This document shows, piece by piece, positions 18,200-28,179 of a stretch of 64,000 nucleotides of DNA. This DNA is from Cutibacterium namnetense (GTDB lineage Bacteria; Actinomycetota; Actinomycetes; Propionibacteriales; Propionibacteriaceae), in the NCBI RefSeq assembly GCF_001642025.1, contig NZ_LWHO01000002.1:62001-126000 (forward strand), given 5' to 3'. The number at the start of each line of letters is the position of its first letter. Position 1 is the first letter of the stretch. The translations under genes were made by a program, and so were the position numbers. The notes beneath the pieces are model-generated. The model had not been told where the DNA came from. It saw only the letters and a list, made by a program, of their open reading frames with translations, and did no database searches.

Positions 18200-19249
18200 T
18201 TAACGCTGGGGGTCGATAGCGATCTTGACACCGGCATGACCGCGCACCGCGTCAACAGCCTCGGTCCACTGGGATAGGCCAAAGGTGTGAGTGACGATGG
18301 GGGCCTCGTCGATGTCTCCTCCTTCGAGCATGTCGACCGCCCGGTGAACGTCTGCCCGACCGGCGTTCGATCCTCCGGAGACCGTCAGCTCTTGGTAATG
18401 CACCGTATTGGGGGTGATGGACGCCATTGAGCCTTTGGGGAAACCAGCAAACCAACTCACGCGTCCACCGGGGGCGGCGAGGCTAAGGGATTCCTCGGCT
18501 AACTCGTTACGACCAATAGCGACGATGACAAGCTCGGCCCCATATCCGCCGGTGTGCTCGGCGACGACTTCGGACAGGTGTTCCGGACAGGTCGTCACCG
18601 CTCCCATAGCTGCGGCGCGGTCGCGTCGGTCCGCATGCTTCTCGCACACGATGACCCGCCCTGCCCCGCAAGCCAGATTGAGCTCGGTATGGAGCAGACC
18701 GATAGCTCCGCCGCCGATGATGACGACCGTCTCTCCGGGGTTCACCCCGCTATGACGGCGATGCCCGTTGAGGACACAGGAGAGAGGTTCCGCCAGGGCC
18801 AACCGGGTAGCTGGCATTTCGGCAGCCACCGAGATGATATTGCCGCGACGAACGGCTCGGGCCGGCACACGCAACCACGGTGCGAGCCCGCCGTCGATGC
18901 CGTAACCGACGAGCTCGCAGCGGCTGCATAAGTGTTCCCGCCCTGTAAGGCAAGCCCGGCAGGTGCCGCAGGAGACGACGATGGAGACAGTCGCTTGTTG
19001 CCCGGCAGTCAGCCCTTCCACCCCCTCGCCGAGGGAAGCGATCCTTCCGGCGATTTCGTGACCGAGGGTGACTCCGGGACGCACCCCGGTGGTTTTCTCA
19101 CCGGACATGATGCGTAGATCGGTGCCGCAGATCGTCGTCGCCTCGACGGCCAGCACGACCTCTCCGGGGCCAGGCGTGGGTATGGGTTTTTCGGTCAGCT
19201 GGACGTCTCCAGGGCCATTGAGGACTAGAGCTGGCATGGTGTGCATCAT
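18200..19249 (-). CDS. Zinc-dependent medium-chain alcohol/polyol dehydrogenase
   Basis: A 349-aa MDR dehydrogenase. The catalytic zinc site is visible as CGTDLR and GHEIAG, the structural zinc region as CGTCRACLTGREHLC, and the NAD(P) Rossmann motif as VVIIGGGAIGLLH. The start at 19249 has AAGGAG six bases upstream. The closest look is to threonine or sorbitol dehydrogenase-like enzymes; the substrate cannot be fixed. It is divergent from a dihydroxyacetone kinase across about 120 bases, suggesting a polyol or triose route. Confidence 0.85.
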   Translation of the reverse strand: MMHTMPALVLNGPGDVQLTEKPIPTPGPGEVVLAVEATTICGTDLRIMSGEKTTGVRPGVTLGHEIAGRIASLGEGVEGLTAGQQATVSIVVSCGTCRACLTGREHLCSRCELVGYGIDGGLAPWLRVPARAVRRGNIISVAAEMPATRLALAEPLSCVLNGHRRHSGVNPGETVVIIGGGAIGLLHTELNLACGAGRVIVCEKHADRRDRAAAMGAVTTCPEHLSEVVAEHTGGYGAELVIVAIGRNELAEESLSLAAPGGRVSWFAGFPKGSMASITPNTVHYQELTVSGGSNAGRADVHRAVDMLEGGDIDEAPIVTHTFGLSQWTEAVDAVRGHAGVKIAIDPQR

Positions 19250-19368
19250 GTGATCTCCTTCGTCAGGTCTACTGTCGCATCTCTGCCGCGCCGAAAAGAT
19301 TGTGGCGGTACCAATTATCATGTGCTGTGGGAAAAACACCATCGACGATGATGACAGGAGCCCTAATT

Positions 19369-21099
19369 ATGACCCGACTTGTGAATAATCCCGATGATTT
19401 CCCGTCCCAGGCAGTCGCCGGGCTTGTCAGTGCCTTCCCGAACTATGTGAGGCCGGTATTCGGGGGAGTTGTCCGCGCTGCCCGTACCGATCGCAAGGTT
19501 GCTCTGGTCGTCGGTGGAGGATCGGGGCACTACCCGGCTTTTGCCGGCTGGGTTGGTCCAGGTTTCGCCGATGGTGCCGTATGCGGGAACATTTTCTCCT
19601 CGCCGTCAGCCTCCCAAGCTTATGCGGTGTGTAAGGCCGCTGACCGTGGGGCTGGGGTCCTCATCGGATTTGGCAATTACGCCGGCGACGTCCTGCATTT
19701 TGGGCAGGCAGCGGAGCGGCTTCGCAGCGAGGGAATAGACGCTCGTTGTCTGCTGGTTACTGACGATATCGCTTCGGGGCAGGAACATCTCAAGCGTCGT
19801 GGTATCGCTGGTGACCTGCCAGTTTTCAAGGTCACAGCGGCGGCCTGCGAGGAAGGTCGGCGCATTGACGAGGTCGTCGCGGTGTTCGACCTGGTTAACG
19901 ATCGCACTCGTTCCCTCGGAGTGGCCTTCGCAGGCTGCACCTTGCCGGGTTGCGACGAACCACTATTCCGGGTCGAAGCGACCCAGATGGGCGTGGGTAT
20001 GGGGATCCACGGCGAGCCCGGCATCCATGACGAGGCCCTGGGTACCGCGGACGAGGTGGCCGCTATGCTCGTTGACAGATTGCTGGCTGATCGGCCCAAC
20101 AATTCTGGGACTCGAGTAGTGCCGATCGTTAACGGATTGGGCAGTACGAAGTACGAGGAGCTCTTCGTGCTGTGGAATAGCGTCAGCCGTCGTCTTGAAG
20201 ATGCTGGCCTGACAATTGTCGATCCGCAGGTAGGAGAATTCGTCACCAGCCTCGATATGGCTGGAGTCTCCCTGACTCTGGTATGGCTCGACGACGTCAT
20301 CGAGCCGCTGTGGTTGGCAGCATGCGACACTCCCGCGTTCCGTCGCGGAACTGTCGCTCAGGTGGATTTTGATACCACGCCGCTGCCCCAGGAAGTTGAG
20401 CAGGTTTCGATTACTAAGCTGGGATCCCATGTTTCCCAGCGGCTTGCAGGTGTCATCGTTCAGGCTCTGGAAGCAGTGGCGACAAGGCTGTCGGAGCGCA
20501 GTGGCGAGTTGGGCCGTCTTGATTCCGTGGCTGGCGACGGTGACCACGGTATTGGCATGACGCGTGGGTCCCAGGCTGCCCTTGCCGAGGCGCGGCGGGT
20601 GAGAGGCGACGGTGCCGGTGCTGCAAGTACCCTCAGTGCAGCTGGATTGGCATGGTCGGAGCATGCTGGGGGGACCTCAGGTGCACTGTGGGGAGCAGTG
20701 CTGACCGGCTTCGGAGCGGTGCTTGGTGATGAGGATCGGGCAGATAAGGATGCCATACGCCAGGCGGCCCGAGCAGCTCTCGACGCCGTCACTCGGCTGG
20801 GAGGGGCTAAGACCGGAGACAAGACGATGGTCGACGCCATGATCCCCTTCGTAACGACCCTTGAGTCCTCAGCTGATCCGCTGCCGCAGGCATGGGAATC
20901 AGCCTGCCGCGCCGCTGACGCGGCCGCTCAGGCGACCTCCGAGATGACGGCCAAGATTGGTCGGGCGCGCCCGTTGGGGGAGAAATCGCTGGGAACACCT
21001 GATCCGGGTGCGATGTCCTTCTGTGAGGTCGTCGTTGCAGTCGGATCCGTGCTGTCGACGTCAGCCTCGAGCAACGGCGGGCTTCGCGCTCAGCGTTGA
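19369..21099 (+). CDS. Fused dihydroxyacetone kinase (DhaK-DhaL), ATP-dependent type
   Basis: A 576-aa protein. The N-terminal DhaK domain (about residues 1-330) has the GGGSGHYPAFAGWVG substrate-binding loop and the covalent substrate His in GMGIHGEPGI. The C-terminal DhaL domain (about 370-576) has the ADP-binding segment DSVAGDGDHGIGMTRG and then GGTSGALWG. The fused layout matches ATP-using enzymes rather than the PTS-linked DhaKLM system, and no DhaM is nearby. AGGAG lies nine bases before the start. Substrates could include dihydroxyacetone or erythrulose. The 3' end overlaps the convergent phosphoribosyltransferase by ten bases. Confidence 0.92.
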   Translation: MTRLVNNPDDFPSQAVAGLVSAFPNYVRPVFGGVVRAARTDRKVALVVGGGSGHYPAFAGWVGPGFADGAVCGNIFSSPSASQAYAVCKAADRGAGVLIGFGNYAGDVLHFGQAAERLRSEGIDARCLLVTDDIASGQEHLKRRGIAGDLPVFKVTAAACEEGRRIDEVVAVFDLVNDRTRSLGVAFAGCTLPGCDEPLFRVEATQMGVGMGIHGEPGIHDEALGTADEVAAMLVDRLLADRPNNSGTRVVPIVNGLGSTKYEELFVLWNSVSRRLEDAGLTIVDPQVGEFVTSLDMAGVSLTLVWLDDVIEPLWLAACDTPAFRRGTVAQVDFDTTPLPQEVEQVSITKLGSHVSQRLAGVIVQALEAVATRLSERSGELGRLDSVAGDGDHGIGMTRGSQAALAEARRVRGDGAGAASTLSAAGLAWSEHAGGTSGALWGAVLTGFGAVLGDEDRADKDAIRQAARAALDAVTRLGGAKTGDKTMVDAMIPFVTTLESSADPLPQAWESACRAADAAAQATSEMTAKIGRARPLGEKSLGTPDPGAMSFCEVVVAVGSVLSTSASSNGGLRAQR

Positions 21100-21593
21100 C
21101 CAACCGGAGGCTTCGCGCTCCAGGGAAACACGATCCACTTGTCTGTGGCTTTCCACACGAAGTCCGGATTGATGATGGTCGTGGGCTTGGAATACAGCAC
21201 CGCCGAGCGGACGTCGGCTTCGAAGCCGCGCAGCAGCTCGAGTACTAGGGCCAAGGTGCGACCGGAATCGACGACGTCGTCGACGATGAGAATTCGCTTG
21301 TTCCTGATGGATTCGGTGTCGAGCATCGGGGCCAACAGAACGGGATCGGGAAGGGTTTCCTGGACGTCGGTGTAGAACTCGACGTTGATGGCGTCGGTGA
21401 GCTTGACCCCGAGGGAATACGTGAGGGCTCCGCCGGGGATCATGCCACCGCGTGCCACAGCGATGAGGATCTCGGGGTCGAACCCCGAATGATGAATCTG
21501 GGTAGCTAGTTCCTCGGTGGCTTCACCGAAGGTCTCCCAGGTGAGGATCTCCTTGCCCTCGAGGTCACTGGCGTCAGCATGGTACGCGGTCAT
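21090..21593 (-). CDS. Purine phosphoribosyltransferase-like protein
   Basis: A 167-aa type I phosphoribosyltransferase. The PRPP-binding motif is clear: RILIVDDVVDSGRTLALVLE, preceded by AVARGGMIPG. The length and the C-terminal WIVFPW segment fit the Gpt-like xanthine/guanine/hypoxanthine salvage group. The exact base specificity is not decided. It lies on the reverse strand, convergent with the dihydroxyacetone kinase. Confidence 0.85.
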   Translation of the reverse strand: MTAYHADASDLEGKEILTWETFGEATEELATQIHHSGFDPEILIAVARGGMIPGGALTYSLGVKLTDAINVEFYTDVQETLPDPVLLAPMLDTESIRNKRILIVDDVVDSGRTLALVLELLRGFEADVRSAVLYSKPTTIINPDFVWKATDKWIVFPWSAKPPVGQR

Positions 21594-21671
21594 GGAGCAA
21601 CTCTAGCGGCGCGGTAGCGGACATTGCGTTGCGGTATGCCTCCGGCATCTGTCTCGTGGCGGGCCACGCGA

Positions 21672-22172
21672 TCAGTCAAGAGTTAATTGCATGAGTACCG
21701 CAGTACGCCAGTCGCCCAGCTTGTAGGCGATGTGTGGTAGCCGTCCAACCTCGGTGAAGCCCATCGCCGAGTGAAAACCGATGCTGCGGTCATTATCCGA
21801 ATCGACCACTGACAGGAGGTTGTGCAGACGATGATCTGCGCGGGCGTGACGGATGAGCTCGGTCATGAGCTTGCGCCCCACCCCTCGTCCCCGCGCCGGA
21901 GTGTCGAGCCAGATCGTCACCTCCGCCGTGACGTCATATCCACCGCCTGCGCGGAAACGGTGGTAATTGGCGTATCCCGCCGTCACCCCGTCTACTTCTG
22001 CTATGAGTACCGGCCTGTCATCGGCCATTTGCTCGCGCCACCAGGACAGCCGATCGGCTATTTTGGTGTCGACCAATGTGTAAGAGTAGGTGGTTGCCAC
22101 TGCGCTCTGGTTATAGATACGGCTCACTGCGGGTAAGTCCCGTTCCTCCATAGCCCGGATGTGGGTATCCAT
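21672..22172 (-). CDS. GNAT N-acetyltransferase (phosphinothricin acetyltransferase-like)
   Basis: A 166-aa GNAT protein. The start MDTHIRAMEERDLPAVSRIYNQ and the acetyl-CoA loop ARGRGVGRKLM fit the Pat/MnaT group, which acetylates phosphinothricin-like compounds or methionine sulfone and sulfoximine. It stands alone, 78 bases upstream of the phosphoribosyltransferase on the same strand. Confidence 0.85.
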   Translation of the reverse strand: MDTHIRAMEERDLPAVSRIYNQSAVATTYSYTLVDTKIADRLSWWREQMADDRPVLIAEVDGVTAGYANYHRFRAGGGYDVTAEVTIWLDTPARGRGVGRKLMTELIRHARADHRLHNLLSVVDSDNDRSIGFHSAMGFTEVGRLPHIAYKLGDWRTAVLMQLTLD

Positions 22173-22702
22173 GAGCTATAGGGTAGCACGCGTATGACCA
22201 GGTTCTTGTTGGCTGTTTACTCAGTGAAACGCTCCTATACCAGTCGCCGTTATGTCGCGTTTTCAGTGATTTTCGCCATGAAAGAAGCTGAAATGCATCT
22301 TGATAGCGCCCTCTCCAGGGGCAGTATTTTTCCCGAGCGGTTCGCGGCACGACATGTAGCAGAGCAATTTCGAGCGTCGGTGGGTCAACGAGTCCATTAG
22401 CGATGCATTCCCGGTGTGAGAAATCACCATTGTGGCTGACTGTACTGGTATTGCTGGCTTACTTTCAGGAGGCTGTCTGAGCGATGCTGTGAGACCGGTT
22501 GGTCTTGCGACGACATCGCGCTCCTGTCTCGTCTGATAACGGATTCCAGGGCGGATCGCAGTCGGGCATGATGCTTTGAGAGGACGAGCACCGCGACGCT
22601 GTCGAGGGACAGTGTCCCGGTGCTCCTATTTTTGGTGCTGATGTGGGGAAACGTGCAGCCCCGGTGTCGTGGCCGAGGACGTTTGGCCGTAAAGTCACCA
22701 TC
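22173..22702. other. 530-bp gene-free stretch with hairpins
   Basis: No convincing gene is seen. The DNA is more AT-rich than its surroundings. It holds a short hairpin at about 22308-22322 followed by TATTTTT, and a stronger one at 22586-22625. An open frame at 22194-22400 has no clear ribosome site or recognisable product. A small RNA transcribed on the plus strand and ending near 22331 is possible but unproven. Confidence 0.4.
22586..22625 (+). terminator. Terminator-like hairpin upstream of pntA
   Basis: GAGCACCG (22586-22593) pairs exactly with CGGTGCTC (22618-22625), and an inner CTGTC/GACAG stem extends the structure. It is followed by CTATTTTT. It lies 78 bases before the pntA start and may be a terminator or attenuator. 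Confidence 0.55.
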
Positions 22703-24250
22703 ATGATCATCGGAATCCCACGGGAGTCACTCCCGGGTGAGAACCGGGTCGCCGCGACTCCGACGACTGTTCCCGCCCTACTTAAACTCGGCTACGAGGT
22801 GGTCGTCGAGTCCGGAGCTGGCGAGCACGCCGCTCAGCCCGACCGCGCGTATGAAGCGGCCGGAGCCAGGATTGTTGAACCGGGGGAGGCGTGGAAGGCC
22901 GACCTCGTGCTGGCCGTCAACGAACCTATCGACGACCAGATCGCCCTCATGCGTGCAGGGGCTGTCCTCGTTACCTTCCTCCATCCTCGCCAGGACCTCG
23001 CCCTTACCGAGAAGCTGGCCGCGGCTGGCGTCACCGGCCTCAGCATGGACATGGTTCCGCGCATTTCGCGCGCCCAGTCGATGGACGCGCTATCGTCCAT
23101 GGCTAATATTTCTGGCTACCGGGCCGTCGTCGAGGCGGCGTTCGCCTACGGACGCACCTTCGGTGGCCAGGTCACTGCGGCAGGCAAAGTCCCGCCGGCC
23201 AAAGTGTTCGTTATCGGTACCGGCGTTGCCGGTCTGGCCGCGCTGGGCGCCGCTAATTCGATGGGCGCGGAGGTCTACGCCACTGACGTCCGCCCTGAGA
23301 CGGCCGAGCAGGTGCAGTCAATGGGAGCCACTTTCTTGCATGTGCGAACCGGAGATTCTGACCAGGGTGTCAGCTCCGACGGCTATGCCAAGGAAACGAG
23401 TGACGACTACAACGCCCGCGCCGCTGAGCTGTACCTGGAGCAGGCTGGCAAGGACGACGTCATCATCACTACGGCTGCTATCCCTGGTAAGCCTTCCCCC
23501 AAGCTCATCACTGCAGAGATGGTCGCCGCGATGAAGCCCGGCAGCGTCATCGTTGACCTTGCTGCCCTGGGCGGTGGCAATTGCGAGTTGACTCACCCCG
23601 GCGAGTCCTATGTCACCGATAATGGTGTGACGATTATCGGTTACACGGATCTGCCGTCTCGCCTGCCTGGTCAGGCCAGCCAGCTTTATGGCACCAACCT
23701 CGTCAACTTGCTCAAGTTGGCTACCCCGGAAAAGAACGGCGAGCTCGTCCTCAACTTCGACGACGAGGTCATTCGCACCATGACGGTGTGCCACGAAGGG
23801 CAGGTGGCTTTCCCGCCGCCCCCAGTACAGGTCGCCGCAGCTCCTAAGCCAGTCGCTAAGGCTGAGACTGCCAGTGCTCCGGCCACCCCGGAGAAAAAAC
23901 CGCGCCCGTGGCCGCAGACCTTTGGCATCGTCGCGGTGCTGTCGATCGCATTGATCGCCCTGCTGACCTTCTCCCCGATGGAATTCGTCGCGCTCTTTGG
24001 CACCTTTGCCATCGCAGTCGTTGTTGGCTACTACGTGGTGTGGAACGTCACCCACGCACTGCACACTCCGCTTATGAGCGTCACGAACGCTATCAGCGGC
24101 ATCATCATCGTTGGTGCTATCACCCAGCTCGGCAGTGAATCGTGGGGTATTCGGATTGTCGCCGCGTTGACTGTGCTCATTGCCAGTATCAACATCTTCG
24201 GCGGTTTTACGGTCACCCAGCGCATGCTCAAGATGTTCAGGAAGGCCTGA
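22703..24250 (+). CDS. pntA: NAD(P) transhydrogenase subunit alpha
   Basis: A 515-aa protein that passes hydride between NADH and NADP+ using the proton gradient. Domain I (about residues 1-380) has the NAD-binding Rossmann segment [24 protein letters not shown] and the start [19 protein letters not shown] Pro/Ala/Lys-rich linker follows, then four hydrophobic helices (about 415-515). It is thus an E. coli-like fused alpha subunit. The start at 22703 has no good ribosome site and may be leaderless. pntB follows three bases after the stop. Confidence 0.95.
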   Translation: MIIGIPRESLPGENRVAATPTTVPALLKLGYEVVVESGAGEHAAQPDRAYEAAGARIVEPGEAWKADLVLAVNEPIDDQIALMRAGAVLVTFLHPRQDLALTEKLAAAGVTGLSMDMVPRISRAQSMDALSSMANISGYRAVVEAAFAYGRTFGGQVTAAGKVPPAKVFVIGTGVAGLAALGAANSMGAEVYATDVRPETAEQVQSMGATFLHVRTGDSDQGVSSDGYAKETSDDYNARAAELYLEQAGKDDVIITTAAIPGKPSPKLITAEMVAAMKPGSVIVDLAALGGGNCELTHPGESYVTDNGVTIIGYTDLPSRLPGQASQLYGTNLVNLLKLATPEKNGELVLNFDDEVIRTMTVCHEGQVAFPPPPVQVAAAPKPVAKAETASAPATPEKKPRPWPQTFGIVAVLSIALIALLTFSPMEFVALFGTFAIAVVVGYYVVWNVTHALHTPLMSVTNAISGIIIVGAITQLGSESWGIRIVAALTVLIASINIFGGFTVTQRMLKMFRKA

Positions 24251-24253
24251 TCC

Positions 24254-25675
24254 ATGACGTCAACACTTCTCATTGCCCCGCTGGCCGGATCGTTGCTGAA
24301 CTTCGTCAACGCATCCTTTATCGTTGCGGGCCTGCTGTTCATCTTTGCCCTGGCTGGGCTGTCCAAGTTTGAGACTTCTAAGAAGGGCAATGCCTATGGC
24401 ATTCTCGGCATGGTTATCGCGATTGTCGCGACGATCGTTGCCCTAGTGAAACTGCCCGGATACTCGCCGGCATCCATCGTTTTGCTCTTCATCCCGATGC
24501 TTATTGGCGGAGCTTTCGGCGTGTGGAAGGCCCTTAAGGTCGAGATGACTGGAATGCCTGAGCTCATCGCTCAGCTGCACTCTTTTGTCGGTCTGGCTGC
24601 TGTCCTCATCGGTTTCAACGCCTTCGCTGAGGAGGGGACTGGTGCTAGCACTTTCCAGCTTTCCGAGATCTGGATCGGCATCTTCATTGGTGCTCTCACC
24701 TTCACGGGATCGCTGGTGGCCTGGGGCAAGCTCTCGGGAAAAGTCGCCTCGAAGCCGCTGACCCTGCCAGGCCGAAATTGGATCAATCTCGGCCTGCTGG
24801 TCGTCATTCTCGCCTGCGGCATCTGGTTCTCCAATGTCTCCAGTGGCATCGCGTGGTTGCCGTTGGCGCTACTGACTGTGGCGTCGCTGTTCCTCGGCTT
24901 CCACCTCGTCGCCGCTATCGGTGGCGCGGATATGCCGGTCGTTATCTCGATGCTGAACAGTTACTCCGGTTGGGCGGCTGCCTTCTCCGGGTTCAGCCTG
25001 CACATCCCGGTGCTCATCGTCACCGGTGCCCTCGTCGGCTTCTCCGGTGCCATCCTGTCCTACATCATGTGCAAGGCCATGAACCGCTCCTTCGTGTCGG
25101 TTATCCTCGGTGGCTTTGGTGATGCCCCGGCAGTTGAGGGCGGGGGTCCGGCGGGGGAGATCACTGAGATCAAGGCTGACGAGTTAGCCTCCCAGCTGTC
25201 TGACGCCTCCTCGGTCATCATTGCTCCCGGATACGGCATGGCCGTGGCTCAGGCCCAGTACCCAGTCGCCGAGCTGGCTAAGAAGCTGCGGGACAAGGGC
25301 GTGGACGTCAGGTTTGCGATCCACCCGGTGGCCGGCCGACTGCCCGGTCATATGAATGTGTTGCTCGCCGAGGCCCACGTCCCCTACGACATCGTCATGG
25401 AGATGGACGAGATCAACGACGACTTCGCCGACGCCGACGTCGTCTTGGTCATTGGCGCCAACGACACTGTCAACCCTGCCGCCATGGATCCTGGTACCCC
25501 GATTTCGGGTATGCCAGTGCTTCACGTCTGGGAGGGCCATGAGGTAGTTGTCTTCAAGCGCTCCATGAAGCCCGGATATGCCGGTGTGGAGAACCCGTTG
25601 TTCTTCGCCGATAACACCCGGATGCTTTTCGGTGACGCAAAGGCGAGCGTCGACGCCCTGGTTGCTGCTCTTTGA
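24254..25675 (+). CDS. pntB: NAD(P) transhydrogenase subunit beta
   Basis: A 473-aa protein with about eight membrane helices in the first 270 residues and a C-terminal NADP-binding domain III. The NADP motif reads [20 protein letters not shown], and [20 protein letters not shown] and [11 protein letters not shown] follow, all hallmarks of PntB. It is co-transcribed with pntA and closed by a strong hairpin. Confidence 0.96.
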   Translation: MTSTLLIAPLAGSLLNFVNASFIVAGLLFIFALAGLSKFETSKKGNAYGILGMVIAIVATIVALVKLPGYSPASIVLLFIPMLIGGAFGVWKALKVEMTGMPELIAQLHSFVGLAAVLIGFNAFAEEGTGASTFQLSEIWIGIFIGALTFTGSLVAWGKLSGKVASKPLTLPGRNWINLGLLVVILACGIWFSNVSSGIAWLPLALLTVASLFLGFHLVAAIGGADMPVVISMLNSYSGWAAAFSGFSLHIPVLIVTGALVGFSGAILSYIMCKAMNRSFVSVILGGFGDAPAVEGGGPAGEITEIKADELASQLSDASSVIIAPGYGMAVAQAQYPVAELAKKLRDKGVDVRFAIHPVAGRLPGHMNVLLAEAHVPYDIVMEMDEINDDFADADVVLVIGANDTVNPAAMDPGTPISGMPVLHVWEGHEVVVFKRSMKPGYAGVENPLFFADNTRMLFGDAKASVDALVAAL

Positions 25676-25691
25676 GGTTTTCAGCCCAATT

Positions 25692-25728
25692 CTGACGCCC
25701 ACGACTGACTGACAGTCGTGGGCGTCAG
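25692..25728 (+). terminator. Terminator hairpin after pntB
   Basis: Arms 25692-25707 and 25713-25728 are perfect 16-bp complements with a five-base loop, 16 bases after the pntB stop. There is no T run, as is common for actinobacterial hairpins. Confidence 0.7.
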
Positions 25729-25818
25729 TGCGTGCTGGAGGCGGATGTCACGAGGCCGCACTATGATGATGGCGAGTGTCTATCAGGCCCCTTGTCAGGG
25801 CCGGAACAAGGAGAAGAC

Positions 25819-26139
25819 GTGACCTACGTCATCGGTCTGCCCTGCGTGGATGTCAAGGATCGTGCTTGCGTCGAGGAGTGTCCCGTCGACTGCATTTACG
25901 AGGGTGAGCGTAGCCTCTACATTCACCCTGAGGAGTGCGTTGACTGCGGCGCTTGCGAGCCCGTATGCCCCGTCGAGGCCATCTATTACGAGGATGACCT
26001 GCCCGATGATCAGGAGAAGTTCCTCAACATCAACGCCGAGTTCTTCAACGAGTTGGGGTCCCCCGGCGGCGCTGCGCGACTTGGCCCGACTCACAAGGAC
26101 CATGCGGCCGTCGAAGCTCTGCCGCCACAGGGCGAATGA
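25819..26139 (+). CDS. Seven-iron ferredoxin (FdxA/FdxC type)
   Basis: A 106-aa ferredoxin. The N-terminal cluster cysteines are in CVDVKDRACVEECPVDC, followed by a complete 4Fe-4S motif CVDCGACEPVCPVEA. This spacing fits the 3Fe-4S/4Fe-4S (7Fe) ferredoxins of actinobacteria. The start is GTG at 25819, with AAGGAG seven bases upstream; an upstream open frame to 25732 lacks such a site. Its stop overlaps the dapC start (ATGA), a pairing common in actinobacteria. Confidence 0.93.
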   Translation: MTYVIGLPCVDVKDRACVEECPVDCIYEGERSLYIHPEECVDCGACEPVCPVEAIYYEDDLPDDQEKFLNINAEFFNELGSPGGAARLGPTHKDHAAVEALPPQGE

Positions 26140-27239
26140 GTCGCCGCAACGTCTCCGCCACCCTGCCCACCTTCCCCTGGGACACCATTGCTGAGGCCAG
26201 GCGCAAGGCCCAGTCCCATCCCGGCGGGATTGTCGATTTGTCGGTGGGCACGCCGGTCGATCCGACCCCGGACGTTGCCACCGAGGCACTCACGGCGGCT
26301 GGTGACGCCCACGGTTACCCGCAGGTGTGGGGGACCCCTGCCCTGCGAGCTGGAATCCTGGACCACATGAAGCAGGTCTGGGGTGCGCCAGCCAGTCTTG
26401 ACCAGACTAGCGTCCTGCCAGTTGTCGGAACGAAAGAGTTGGTGGCTTCTCTACCTAGTCAGCTTGGGTTGGGGCCGGATTCGACTATCGTCATCCCGGC
26501 GTGCGCCTATCCGACTTACCGGGTCGGTGCCCGGCTGGCCGGAGCCAGGGTTGTCGCCGTTGACGAACCGGACGAGGTCGATGTCGCCCCTGACCTCATC
26601 TGGATTAATTCCCCAGCTAATCCGTCAGGTCGTGTCCTCAACCTTGACCAGATGAAGGCATGGGTGGATTTGGCACGCAGTACGGAAGCTGTGCTTGTCT
26701 CTGACGAGTGCTATGGCGAGTTTGTCTGGGAGGGGGAGTCGGTTTCGGTCCTTGACAAGCGGGTCAACGGTGGTGATGTCACCGGCTTGCTGGCCTGCCT
26801 GTCGATGTCCAAGCGATCGAATATGGCCGGCTACCGTGCGGGGTTTGTCGTTGGGGATGCTGAGTTGACCAGCGAGTTGCTTACTGTGCGTAAGCACTCG
26901 GGACTCATGATTCCAGCCCCGGTCGTGGCTGCTATGCAGGCTGCTCTGACAGATCGCTCTCACGTGCTTGAACAAGTGCGGCGGTACCGACTGCGTCGCG
27001 ATGTCCTGAAACCGGCCTTGGAGAAGGCCGGTTTCCGCATTGACCACTCCGAGGGATCGCTGTATCTGTGGGCGACCCACGACGAGGACTGCCGGATCAC
27101 CCTTGACCGACTAGCCAATCTAGGAATCCTCTGTTCTCCCGGTGATTTTTACGTTGCCGGTGGCTCTGATCATGTCCGCATCGGACTGACGGCCACCGAC
27201 GAGAGGATTAACGCCGCCGCCCAGCGGTTACAGCCTTGA
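26136..27239 (+). CDS. dapC: Succinyldiaminopimelate transaminase
   Basis: A 367-aa class I/II PLP aminotransferase. The PLP lysine region reads SLSMSKRSNMAGYRAGF, preceded by NSPANPSGRV and VSDECYGEF. Lying immediately downstream of a 7Fe ferredoxin and near dapD and dapE, it fits the actinobacterial DapC, which transaminates N-succinyl-2-amino-6-ketopimelate in lysine and peptidoglycan synthesis. The family assignment is firm; the substrate is inferred from context. Confidence 0.88.
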   Translation: MSRRNVSATLPTFPWDTIAEARRKAQSHPGGIVDLSVGTPVDPTPDVATEALTAAGDAHGYPQVWGTPALRAGILDHMKQVWGAPASLDQTSVLPVVGTKELVASLPSQLGLGPDSTIVIPACAYPTYRVGARLAGARVVAVDEPDEVDVAPDLIWINSPANPSGRVLNLDQMKAWVDLARSTEAVLVSDECYGEFVWEGESVSVLDKRVNGGDVTGLLACLSMSKRSNMAGYRAGFVVGDAELTSELLTVRKHSGLMIPAPVVAAMQAALTDRSHVLEQVRRYRLRRDVLKPALEKAGFRIDHSEGSLYLWATHDEDCRITLDRLANLGILCSPGDFYVAGGSDHVRIGLTATDERINAAAQRLQP

Positions 27240-28178
27240 TTAGCTTCGAGCGGTGACGGTGCCGGAAACCCGGCCCGTCCCGCTGGCAGCTGGGCTCGCT
27301 GAGGGGCCAGCAGCTGCCCCCCACGAGGCGTAATGCTCGGAATCTGCCCTCCAGCTCGTCGTTGCGACCGTCGCGCGATCGACTGGCCCGAGATTCGTGC
27401 TCGCCATCGTCAATGCCACTGCCGCGCGGACGGACACCGGATCAGAGGCGGTGAACATCACCGTCGATCCAGTTGTGTGGGTGGCGACCTTCGACGCGAG
27501 CCCCTTGCGTGCCGTGCGGGCGAGTTCGTGAACGGTTGTCGTCTCGGCGGACCTATTGACGCAGGTCAGTGCTGAGGGGGAATGGCCCGTGAGAGCTGAG
27601 GCCCATGCTTTCGCTAACGGCTCGTGCTTGCGGTAGGCCTCGGGGTATCCGGATCGCTGCACTTGCTGGGCGGCATCATTGATGCTGATGGACTTCCAAT
27701 TGCCGAACTTCACCAGCTCCTCGTAGAACTTCCCCGATGAATACCACGGGTCCATGATCTGCTTGGCAGTTCCCCATCCTTGGGAAGGACGCTGTTGGAA
27801 TAGCCCGAGGGAGTCACGATCCCCGTAGTCAATATTGCGCAGCTTCGATTCCTGCATTGCCGTCACCAAAGCGATCGTGGCGGCATGGGCCGGAAGACCA
27901 CGGCGGATGGACTCGGCAGTGATGATGGCGGCATTCTGGGATTGCTCTAAATCGAGGTCGTAGGACTGGCCCGAGACCGTCACTCGGCAACCTTCAGGCT
28001 CTGTCGTGGTGAACGGGTCAACCGCCCTCCATACCTGATATCCACCCCAACCCAGCCCGGCCAGGATTGCCAATACCACAACAAGGGCGGCAATCGTCTT
28101 TGCGGGGTTGGTAGACCGACGTTTACGCCGTTGTCGCGTAGCAGTAGGGCGGGCCTGGCGGGGGGAGGGCTTTGTCAT
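27240..28178 (-). CDS. Membrane-anchored protein with lysozyme-like domain
   Basis: A 312-aa protein with a basic N-terminus, one hydrophobic helix (about residues 28-50) and an extracellular part. The segment ALVTAMQESKLRNIDYGD followed by SLGLFQQRPSQGWG resembles the lysozyme-like or transglycosylase-like domains found in many actinobacterial exported proteins; the Glu in QES would be the candidate catalytic acid. The last 100 residues are Ala/Ser/Thr-rich. It starts one base after the dapD stop, so it is probably co-transcribed with dapD. A cell-wall role is inferred. Confidence 0.7.
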   Translation of the reverse strand: MTKPSPRQARPTATRQRRKRRSTNPAKTIAALVVVLAILAGLGWGGYQVWRAVDPFTTTEPEGCRVTVSGQSYDLDLEQSQNAAIITAESIRRGLPAHAATIALVTAMQESKLRNIDYGDRDSLGLFQQRPSQGWGTAKQIMDPWYSSGKFYEELVKFGNWKSISINDAAQQVQRSGYPEAYRKHEPLAKAWASALTGHSPSALTCVNRSAETTTVHELARTARKGLASKVATHTTGSTVMFTASDPVSVRAAVALTMASTNLGPVDRATVATTSWRADSEHYASWGAAAGPSASPAASGTGRVSGTVTARS

Positions 28179-28179
28179 G

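Noticed and set aside
22194-22400. 68-codon ORF in the gene-free stretch
   Set aside because: No ribosome site, no recognisable product and a hairpin with T run inside it.
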